DNA of 5,248 nt, taken from Candidatus Rokuibacteriota bacterium (GTDB lineage: Bacteria; Methylomirabilota; Methylomirabilia; Rokubacteriales; JACPHL01). The DNA is taken from positions 1-5,248 of the forward strand of contig JACPHL010000313.1 of the NCBI GenBank assembly GCA_016188625.1. Reading direction: 5' to 3'. The position numbers were made by a program, and so were the translations under genes. Of this stretch, positions 1 to 5,050 are shown piece after piece. The notes under the pieces were generated by a model that saw nothing but the letters and a program-made list of their open reading frames with translations, was not told where the DNA came from and did not search any database. How positions within the stretch are numbered: position 1 is the stretch's first letter; each line of letters opens with the position of its first letter.

Positions 1-2
1 AT

Positions 3-383
3 CGGCTGACGCTGCAAGAGGCTGAGGCGGCCCTGGCTGGCCGGCCCCCCGCGCCCTGGCTGTTCCCGTCCCCCACGGGGGAGCCCTGGGACGACCGGTG
101 GATCCGCTGGCACGTCTGGCGGCCCCTCCTCCGGCGCGGTGGGCTCCGCCACCGGGGGATGCACCAGCTCCGCCACAGCTACGCGAGCCTGCTGCTCGCG
201 GCGGGGGCCCACCCGAAGTACGTCCAGGAGCAGCTCGGCCACGCATCGATTCAGGTCACCCTGGACGTGTACTCCCACATCCTGCCGGGGACCTTCGCCG
301 CCCAGGTCGCGGCCCTGGACGATGCGACCAGCCGCAACCCCCGCGCAACCTCGACCCCCGAGCCAGTAGAGATCACTCTGTAG
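3..383 (+). CDS. Tyrosine recombinase / phage-type integrase, C-terminal part (5'-truncated by window edge)
   Basis: This is the catalytic end of a tyrosine recombinase, an enzyme that cuts and rejoins DNA at specific sites through a 3'-phosphotyrosine bond. The frame is open from base 3 to the TAG at 381-383, giving 126 residues. Three of the family's active-site elements are visible: the H-x-x-R box (HQLRHSYAS, residues 54-62, Arg at 57), the LGH box (His at 80), and the nucleophilic Tyr at residue 90 (codon 270-272, in VYSH). The upstream stretch with FPSPTGEPWDD at residues 21-31 fits the segment that normally precedes the H-x-x-R box. The first catalytic Arg and the DNA-binding core domain would lie upstream of the window. 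The gene converges with the ligase at 409, with only 25 bases between the stops and no tRNA or attachment site seen there. Whether the full gene is intact, and whether it belongs to an island, cannot be judged. Confidence 0.9.
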   Translation, partial: RLTLQEAEAALAGRPPAPWLFPSPTGEPWDDRWIRWHVWRPLLRRGGLRHRGMHQLRHSYASLLLAAGAHPKYVQEQLGHASIQVTLDVYSHILPGTFAAQVAALDDATSRNPRATSTPEPVEITL

Positions 384-408
384 ACTCAAGGGGTTAGAGC
401 GAGCCTGG

Positions 409-1806
409 TCAGTACTTGTAGAAGTGGTGCTCGATCTCGAAGGCGACGTCCCGCCCCTCGAAGCCGCGCACCTCCGAGCGCTTCACCGCCAGGTACTCGC
501 GGGCCAGGACCTCCCCCATCGCTTCCCGCAGCGCCTCGTCCCGCTCCAGCGCGTCCAGCGCCTCGGCCAGCGTCGTCGGGAGCCGGCGGATCCCGCGCCG
601 CCGGCGCTCCGCCTCGCTGAGGGTGTCCGGGTCCACCAGGACCGCCTCGCCCGGGTCGAGCCGCTCGGCCAGGCCATGGAGGCCCGCGGCGATGAGGCCG
701 CCCAGGGCGAGGTAGGGATTCGCCGAGGGGTCGCAGGGCTTCAGCTCGAGGTTCGTGGACTCCATCTCGAGCCCCCGGCGCTTGGAGGGGATCCGGACCG
801 CCGCCTCGCGGTTGTCCGGGCCGTAGCAGGTGTAGGCCGAGGACCAGAAGCGCGGCTGGAGGCGGCGGTAGGAGTTGACGCTGGGGGCGGTCAGGGCGAC
901 CAGGGCGGGGAGGTGGCGGAGGACCCCGCCGATCCAGTGGTACCCCTCCGCGCTCAGCCCGTAGCGGTCGGCGGAATCGTGAAAGAGGTTCGTCCCGTCC
1001 CGGAGGCGCCAGACGCTGTGGTGGAGGTGGCTCCCGTTGCCGGCCTGATCGGGGAACGGCTTCGGCGCGAAGGAGGCCAGCAGGCCGTGGCGGAGGGCGA
1101 CGCCGCGGGCGGTCTCGCGGAAGACGATCTGGGTGTCCGCGGCCCGGCGCGCCTCGGCGAAGCGGACCGGCAGCTCCTGCTGTCCCGGCCCCAGCTCGGC
1201 GTAGTACTGCTCCGGCTGGACCCCCTGGCGCTGGAGCGCCTCCACCAGCTCGAGGATGACCGGCGCGGCCGAGTCCATCCCGATGGAGGAGAAGCAGGGG
1301 CTCCGGTCCAGGGGGACGTAGCCGTCCCCCTCCCGCCGGGCCAGGGTGAACTCGTTCTCGAACGCGGCCCTGATCTCGAGCTTCTGCTCCCGGGCGCGCT
1401 CGGTCATCCGCCGGAGGAAGCTCCGGGGGCAGGCGCCCCAGGGCTCCCCCTCGAGGGTCAGCATGTCGCAGAGGAGCCGGGCGCTCTTCGGGGTGTAGGG
1501 GAGGACGGCGAAGGTGGCGGGGTCGGGGACCAGGCGGATCTCGCCCACGGGCCCGAAGGAGCCCTCGGCGACGAGCTGGTCGAGCATGTTGAACGACTGC
1601 ATCGCCACCGTGAGCCCGATCCCCGAGCGGAGGTAGGAGGCGAGGAACCGGGCGTGGCAGGCCTTGCCGCGGATCACCCCGTCGTTGCCGCAGTAGAGGA
1701 AGCGGATCAGCTCGACTTTCGCGGACTTGCACCGCCTCAGAAGCTCCTGGACCTGGCGGTCGTCCGGGGGTCTTTTGGCGGGCCTGGCGGCCTTCCTGGC
1801 AGGCAT
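409..1806 (-). CDS. Glutamine synthetase family ligase with altered substrate site
   Basis: A 465-residue member of the GS-I fold, which makes gamma-glutamyl-type amides through an ATP-driven acyl phosphate. The N-terminal beta-grasp domain is about residues 15-110 and the catalytic domain about 115-465. Visible metal and ATP ligands are E150/E152 (FENEF), E204 and E211 (AELGPGQQE), and the H260-L-H262 box in NGSHLHHS. Also visible are R315 (NSYRRL), N332-R333 and R338 (DNREAAVRIP), E354, and SANPYL at 361-366. Compared with my memory of E. coli GlnA, the flap Glu327 is Trp321, Arg355 is Asn352 and Arg359 is Lys356. The adenylylated Tyr is also absent. It is therefore probably not the housekeeping glutamine synthetase; a gamma-glutamyl-amine or other amide ligase is more likely. 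I chose ATG 1806 because AAGGAGGG lies about 7 bases upstream; an in-frame upstream extension to 1920 has no support. It diverges from the rhomboid gene. True substrate unknown. Confidence 0.93.
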   Translation of the reverse strand: MPARKAARPAKRPPDDRQVQELLRRCKSAKVELIRFLYCGNDGVIRGKACHARFLASYLRSGIGLTVAMQSFNMLDQLVAEGSFGPVGEIRLVPDPATFAVLPYTPKSARLLCDMLTLEGEPWGACPRSFLRRMTERAREQKLEIRAAFENEFTLARREGDGYVPLDRSPCFSSIGMDSAAPVILELVEALQRQGVQPEQYYAELGPGQQELPVRFAEARRAADTQIVFRETARGVALRHGLLASFAPKPFPDQAGNGSHLHHSVWRLRDGTNLFHDSADRYGLSAEGYHWIGGVLRHLPALVALTAPSVNSYRRLQPRFWSSAYTCYGPDNREAAVRIPSKRRGLEMESTNLELKPCDPSANPYLALGGLIAAGLHGLAERLDPGEAVLVDPDTLSEAERRRRGIRRLPTTLAEALDALERDEALREAMGEVLAREYLAVKRSEVRGFEGRDVAFEIEHHFYKY

Positions 1807-1812
1807 CGCGGC

Positions 1813-1820
1813 TCCCTCCT
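1813..1820 (-). promoter_or_regulatory. Ribosome binding site deciding the ligase start
   Basis: The minus strand reads AAGGAGGG here, a near-perfect Shine-Dalgarno sequence, followed by a short spacer (AGCCGCG) and the ATG at 1806. It fixes the start of the glutamine-synthetase-like protein at MPARKAARP rather than at the longer in-frame upstream codons. Confidence 0.8.
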
Positions 1821-1838
1821 TCCGGGGTGGATGGAGGG

Positions 1839-1847
1839 ATGGTAGCA
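1839..1847 (-). promoter_or_regulatory. Candidate extended -10 promoter for the glutamine-synthetase-like gene
   Basis: Read on the minus strand this is TGC-TACCAT, an extended -10 element (TGn followed by a hexamer matching TATAAT at 4 of 6 bases). Initiation would fall near 1832, giving a leader of about 26 bases that contains the strong AAGGAGGG ribosome site. No good -35 hexamer is present, which an extended -10 can tolerate. This is a weak, pattern-only call. Confidence 0.25.
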
Positions 1848-1949
1848 CGGCTCCGGCGGGAAAAGGGACGCCTCCGGTCGATCCGCCACTGCGACCCAGG
1901 GCCCACCGACTGAGATACACCTGGACGCCGGGGAGGCGGCGGCACGGGG

Positions 1950-1955
1950 TATGAT
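1950..1955 (+). promoter_or_regulatory. Candidate -10 box upstream of the rhomboid gene
   Basis: TATGAT matches the sigma-70 -10 consensus at 5 of 6 bases in an otherwise very GC-rich spacer. No convincing -35 hexamer lies 16-18 bases upstream; the nearest TTGACA-like string (TGGACG, 1922-1927) is too far. If used, transcription would begin near 1961-1963 and give a leader of about 80 bases for the rhomboid gene. The box overlaps the left arm of the dyad at 1953-1980, so a protein bound there would occlude it. Confidence 0.3.
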
Positions 1956-1980
1956 GGGAGGACCGCGCCGGCCTCCCATC
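1953..1980. repeat. Perfect 9-bp inverted repeat in the divergent spacer
   Basis: GATGGGAGG (1953-1961) and CCTCCCATC (1972-1980) are exact reverse complements separated by 10 bases. The spacer can itself fold further (CCG at 1963-1965 with CGG at 1969-1971). The left arm overlaps the candidate -10 TATGAT. No T-run follows, so it is not a classical terminator. It may be an operator for a dimeric regulator or an RNA hairpin in the rhomboid leader. The arms are seen directly; the role is inference. Confidence 0.55.
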
Positions 1981-2041
1981 GTCCGTGGAGGCGCGCTCGT
2001 AGAGGGTCGGTGGCCGGGCCTTGGGAGGCCGATGGGAACGG

Positions 2042-2923
2042 ATGGAGACGGCGATCCGCGCGACCCCGAGGGCGAGCGAGGCGGAGGAGTGGGTACTGGT
2101 GCTCGCCGCCGCGGGGGTCTCCTATCGTCTCGAGCCGGCCGGCACCGGCTGGGTCCTGCTCGTCCCCGACTCCGAGGTCCAGCGGGCGCAGGCGGCCCTC
2201 GAGGCCTACCAGGACGAGGAGGCGCGGGGGGAGCCGACCGCCGCGCTCCCCGAGCGTGCGTCGCGCCGCGTCGCCTGGGGCGTCGGTCTCGCCGCCGGCG
2301 GGCTCCTCCTGGCGTTCTTCGCCGTGACCGGCCCGCCCGCTCCCGGCTCGGGGTGGTTCGAGCGGGGCGCCGCCTCGGCAGGCCGCATCCTGGGCGGGGA
2401 GCCGTGGAGGGCCGTGACCGCGCTGACCCTCCACGTGGACGCGATCCACGTGGCCGGCAACGCCGTCGCCACCGCGCTGCTCCTGCCGGCGATCGTGCGG
2501 CGGCTCGGACCCGGCGCCGGCGTCTGGGTCATGCTCCTCGCGGGGACCCTGGGGAACCTGCTCGGCGCCGTGGCCCACGACCCGCGCCACGTCGCCGTCG
2601 GCGCCTCGACGGCGACCTTCGGGGCGCTCGGGGTTCTCGCGGCCCTCCGGCTCTGGCCCGCCTCGGCCGCGGCGAGGACGAGGGGGAAGCCGTGGATGGT
2701 GGTCGTCGCGAGCCTCGTGCTCCTCGCGATGCTCGGCGCCGGCCGGGGCGCGGATGTCCTGGCGCACGGCCTCGGTCTCCTGAGCGGCGGCGCGGTGGGG
2801 CTGGCCGCCGGCGCCGCCCTCCGGCGGCCGCCCGGCCCGTCCATCCAGTGGACGCTGGTGGCCCTGGCCGCGCTGGCCGTCGCCGGCTGCTGGGGCCTGG
2901 CGCTGGCCGGTCTTTTGACTTGA
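2042..2923 (+). CDS. Rhomboid-family intramembrane serine protease with N-terminal soluble domain
   Basis: A 293-residue membrane protein that should cleave transmembrane substrates within the bilayer. Residues 13-60 form a small soluble alpha/beta unit (VLVLAAAGVSYRL, then GWVLLVPDSEVQRAQAAL) resembling the DUF2007-like domains found before some rhomboids. Hydrophobic segments begin near residue 77. Rhomboid hallmarks follow: the W122-R123 of EPWRAVTALTLH, the H131-x4-H136-x3-N140 loop and helix, the catalytic Ser189 in GASTATFGALG (codon 2606-2608), and the catalytic His242 in DVLAHGLGLLSGG (codon 2765-2767). The residue after the serine is Thr, where the canonical GxSG has Gly. Start choice is uncertain: ATG 2042 has GGGAGG 13 bases upstream, which is a long spacing, while an in-frame TTG at 2021 would add seven residues. 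It diverges from the ligase and converges with msrB. Substrate unknown. Confidence 0.88.
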   Translation: METAIRATPRASEAEEWVLVLAAAGVSYRLEPAGTGWVLLVPDSEVQRAQAALEAYQDEEARGEPTAALPERASRRVAWGVGLAAGGLLLAFFAVTGPPAPGSGWFERGAASAGRILGGEPWRAVTALTLHVDAIHVAGNAVATALLLPAIVRRLGPGAGVWVMLLAGTLGNLLGAVAHDPRHVAVGASTATFGALGVLAALRLWPASAAARTRGKPWMVVVASLVLLAMLGAGRGADVLAHGLGLLSGGAVGLAAGAALRRPPGPSIQWTLVALAALAVAGCWGLALAGLLT

Positions 2924-2997
2924 CCGCCATCCAGCGGGAGGTCCTCCGCGAGTGCGCCCGCAGGCTGGACGCGTAAGGCGCGGCCGGCCCGGGAGGT

Positions 2998-3444
2998 CTA
3001 CCCGGCGTCGGCGTCCAGCTTCAGGGCCGCCGAGTTGATGCAGTACCGCAGCCCGGTCGGTCGCGGGCCGTCCGGGAAGACGTGCCCCAGGTGCGCGTCA
3101 CACCGCGCGCAGAGCGCCTCGGTCCGCACCATCCCGTAGCCGCGGTCCTGCCTGTCCCGCACCGCGTCCCGGGCCACGGGCGTCCAGAAGCTGGGCCAGC
3201 CCGTGCCGGAATCGAACTTGGTCTCGGAGGAGAAGAGCGCGGCCCCGCAGCCCACGCAACGATACGTGCCGGGGACCTTGCAGTCCCAGTACTCGCCGGT
3301 AAACGCCCGCTCGGTCCCGCCCTGCCGGGTGATCCGATACTGCTCCGGCGTCAGTCGGCGCCGCCACTCCTCGTCGGGAAAGCTCAACCGCTCCCCGCCC
3401 GAATCCCCGGCTGTTTCCCTGTGCTTGTCGCCGGTCGCCGTCAT
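2998..3444 (-). CDS. msrB: Peptide-methionine (R)-S-oxide reductase MsrB
   Basis: A 148-residue repair enzyme that reduces methionine-R-sulfoxide in proteins back to methionine, normally recycled by thioredoxin. There is no signal peptide, so it is cytoplasmic. The structural zinc is held by two CxxC pairs, C63/C66 (CVGCGAALF) and C112/C115 ([12 protein letters not shown]). The catalytic Cys135 lies in [21 protein letters not shown] (43-54) and [12 protein letters not shown] (76-87) are family signatures. The usual resolving Cys in the loop before GWPSF is Thr81 here, and Cys55 (YWDCK) is the only other cysteine. The ATG at 3444 is preceded by AAGGGGGAG. It overlaps the stop of the upstream methyltransferase by ATGA, so the two genes are probably co-transcribed and translationally coupled, with msrB second. 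The first 25 or so residues are polar and poorly conserved. Confidence 0.96.
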   Translation of the reverse strand: MTATGDKHRETAGDSGGERLSFPDEEWRRRLTPEQYRITRQGGTERAFTGEYWDCKVPGTYRCVGCGAALFSSETKFDSGTGWPSFWTPVARDAVRDRQDRGYGMVRTEALCARCDAHLGHVFPDGPRPTGLRYCINSAALKLDADAG

Positions 3445-4358
3445 GCATCTCCCCCTTTACCGGTGCCGGCTTTCCCCGGCAGCGTCCGGCTTCCGCCTCG
3501 CGGAGAACTCCTTTCGGAATCTGGCCAGTGCGGTGTGGGTTTGGCGGCGGAGGCGAGGACCGCGGGCATCGGCAGCTCGATGGCGCGCCCTCTCTGATAG
3601 GCCCCGACGGCCGCTCGCACCGCGGCCCGGATCGCGGCGAGGGCCTCGGGCCGTTGAGCCCGCAGGAGGGCCCGGGTCCTGACGGTGCTCCCCTCGATCG
3701 CCTCCCACAGGGCGTCAGGGGACGGGAGCCGCCAGACCTGCGGGATCGGCGCGACCCGGGGGTCTACGAACCCCGCCGCGAGCAACGTGCGCCGGCACTC
3801 CTCGGGGTCGCTGAACCGGAAGAAGGGCGGGCCCGGAGGCAGGGGCACGCTGAGGTCGCCGTGGGCCTCGACCGCGCGGAGGACGATCCGGAACCCGACG
3901 GCCTCCTCGGGTTTACTCCAGACGGTAAAAGCCAATCGGCCGCCGGGGCGGAGGACGCGGCAGGCCTCGGCCAGCGCCTGCTCGGGTCTCGCCAGGTGGA
4001 GGAGCCCGAAGTTCATGACGACCGCGTCGAAGCTCCTGTCGGGGAGCGCGAGCGCCTCGGCGTCCCCCTCCGCGAACTCCAGGCCGGGATGGAGCCGGCG
4101 CGCGAACGCCACCATCGCCGCGGAGAAGTCCACGCCGACGACGCCGGCCCCGCGGTGCGCCGCGGCACGGGCGACGTAGCCGGGGCCGGTCGCGACGTCG
4201 AGCAGGCGCACGCCGGGGCCCGCGCCCACGGCGTCCAGGAGCGGGCCGACGGCCTGGGTGGTCAGGTCCCCGAAGGCGTCGTGGTACCCCGCGTAGACGG
4301 CCTGCCAGCCGTCGTGCTCGAAGGCCTTGAAGACGGCCGGGTCAACGCTCTGCGTCAT
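3441..4358 (-). CDS. Class I SAM-dependent methyltransferase (UbiE/Methyltransf_11-like)
   Basis: A 305-residue cytoplasmic methyltransferase. Motif [13 protein letters not shown] (52-63), binds SAM. The acidic residue at the end of beta-2 is D77 (VGVDFSAAM), then GDAEALALP (98-106), motif [15 protein letters not shown] (110-122) and RVLRPGGRL (134-142). This order is typical of the Methyltransf_11/UbiE-like group; the methyl acceptor cannot be told. Start ATG 4358 has GGAGG six bases upstream. The recognisable family sequence ends near [14 protein letters not shown] (residue 274). The last 31 residues are Ser/Gly/Pro-rich with poorer third-position GC, and a neighbouring frame looks more gene-like there (see findings). 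The gene is first in an operon with msrB, overlapping it by ATGA, and diverges from the ECF sigma gene. Confidence 0.92.
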   Translation of the reverse strand: MTQSVDPAVFKAFEHDGWQAVYAGYHDAFGDLTTQAVGPLLDAVGAGPGVRLLDVATGPGYVARAAAHRGAGVVGVDFSAAMVAFARRLHPGLEFAEGDAEALALPDRSFDAVVMNFGLLHLARPEQALAEACRVLRPGGRLAFTVWSKPEEAVGFRIVLRAVEAHGDLSVPLPPGPPFFRFSDPEECRRTLLAAGFVDPRVAPIPQVWRLPSPDALWEAIEGSTVRTRALLRAQRPEALAAIRAAVRAAVGAYQRGRAIELPMPAVLASAAKPTPHWPDSERSSPRGGSRTLPGKAGTGKGGDA

Positions 4359-4406
4359 GCTGGGCCTCCGGTCAGCTCCGGTAGCGCGGCTCGAGGGCCG
4401 TGGGGC

Positions 4407-4412
4407 ATGATA
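4407..4412 (-). promoter_or_regulatory. Candidate -10 box for the methyltransferase-msrB operon
   Basis: The minus strand reads TATCAT, 5 of 6 to the sigma-70 -10 consensus, and would start transcription about 40 bases before the methyltransferase ATG. No good -35 hexamer is seen at normal spacing, and no clear ECF-type GGAAC element either. Weak, pattern-only. Confidence 0.28.
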
Positions 4413-4484
4413 CCACGGGCTCGCCGACGCCTTTATCCCGGGAAAGACCGGGGGCTCTGGGGCCGCTCCTCCGGATGCCCCCTT

Positions 4485-4516
4485 TTCACACCGGGGCCCC
4501 TCCGGTGTCTTACAAT
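4485..4516 (+). promoter_or_regulatory. Candidate promoter of the sigma/anti-sigma operon
   Basis: TACAAT (4511-4516) matches the -10 consensus at 5 of 6 bases and TTCACA (4485-4490) resembles a -35, though the 20-base spacer is too long for a standard promoter. If the -10 is real, initiation would fall at about 4522-4524, that is, at the ATG itself (4523). That agrees with the lack of any ribosome site before that ATG and suggests a leaderless transcript. Alternatively the real promoter lies further upstream. Confidence 0.33.
4488..4508. repeat. Dyad upstream of the sigma factor gene, possible operator
   Basis: ACACCGG (4488-4494) and CCGGTGT (4502-4508) are perfect reverse complements. The pairing can continue inward (G-T wobble, then G-C) to a CCC loop. 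The dyad sits immediately upstream of the TACAAT at 4511-4516 and ends 14 bases before the sigma start codon, a position expected for an operator that would cover the -35/spacer region. The function is inferred; the symmetry is seen. Confidence 0.45.
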
Positions 4517-4522
4517 GTGACC

Positions 4523-5050
4523 ATGGGTGGAGACGGGTTCGAGGCCATCGTGGCAGCCCATCACGGGGAGATCTACCGTTACCTCCGTCGGGCCACCGGG
4601 CGGGCCAGCGAGGCCGACGACCTCTCGCAGGAGACCTTTCTCCGGGCCTTCAGGGCTTACCGGTCGCTGCCGCCGGACGCCAATGTTCGCGCGTGGTTGT
4701 TCGCCATCGCGACCAACCTCTTCCGGAACCGCTTCCGCGCGGGGAAGCGCCAGCGGAGGGCCCTGGAGGCGGTGAGGGCCCAGAGCAGCCACTTCGACGG
4801 CCAGGGGCCCGAGGCGGAGACGCTCTTCAACGAAGCCAGGACCCGGATCGAGGCGGTCATCGCCGGCCTCCCGCTCAAGCAGCGGCTGGCGTTCACGCTG
4901 AGGAAAGTCCACGACCTCGACTACGAGGCGATCGCCCGAAGCCTCGACTGCTCGCCGGAGAGCGCCCGGGCCCATGTCTTCCAGGCCCTGCGGAAGATCC
5001 GCCAGGGGTTGGATCGCCACGAGCTGGTCCAGAGGGAGCGGCAAAGATGA
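4523..5050 (+). CDS. ECF-type (extracytoplasmic function) RNA polymerase sigma factor
   Basis: A 175-residue sigma-70 family protein with only regions 2 and 4, the ECF layout. It binds core RNA polymerase and directs it to a special promoter set. Region 2 covers about residues 6-72, with the core-binding DDLSQETFLRAF (32-43) and the -10-recognising stretch WLFAIATNLFRNRFR (58-72). A charged linker (75-108) follows. Region 4 is about 109-163, with LPLKQRLAFTL and a helix-turn-helix in YEAIARSLDCSPESARAHVFQALRK that reads the -35. I prefer ATG 4523 because the region-2 homology starts at once (FEAIVAAHHGEIYRYL); an in-frame GTG at 4400 would add 41 residues of low-complexity sequence. No Shine-Dalgarno precedes 4523. 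Its stop overlaps the anti-sigma start (ATGA), so the two proteins should be made together. It is probably held inactive by that partner. Confidence 0.94.
   Translation: MGGDGFEAIVAAHHGEIYRYLRRATGRASEADDLSQETFLRAFRAYRSLPPDANVRAWLFAIATNLFRNRFRAGKRQRRALEAVRAQSSHFDGQGPEAETLFNEARTRIEAVIAGLPLKQRLAFTLRKVHDLDYEAIARSLDCSPESARAHVFQALRKIRQGLDRHELVQRERQR

Noticed and set aside
384-408. Terminator or attachment site between the convergent recombinase and ligase
   Set aside because: The 25-base gap has no hairpin, T-run or tRNA-like end that I can see.
1807-1920. Longer N-terminus for the glutamine-synthetase-like protein starting at 1920
   Set aside because: The added 38 residues look non-coding, and the ATG at 1806 has a near-perfect ribosome site at the right distance.
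386-2767. Very long open frames antisense to the ligase and rhomboid genes (for example 386-2767 minus and 424-1845 plus)
   Set aside because: Their translations are Arg/Pro/Gly-rich with no family motifs. GC-rich DNA keeps shadow frames open opposite real genes, and both regions are explained by genes with clear catalytic motifs.
2883-2916. GC stem followed by TCTTTT at the rhomboid 3' end as a rho-independent terminator
   Set aside because: Only about five strong pairs (2883-2887 with 2906-2910), a long unpaired interior and a four-T tract inside the coding sequence; too weak to call.
4515-4520. ATG-TGA start-stop pair just before the sigma gene
   Set aside because: Start-stop elements can regulate translation, but this one overlaps the -10-like TACAAT and has no ribosome site; a six-base match is easily chance.
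4400-4522. GTG 4400 start for the sigma factor
   Set aside because: The extra 41 residues are low-complexity and would read through the dyad and -10-like box; region-2 homology begins right after ATG 4523.
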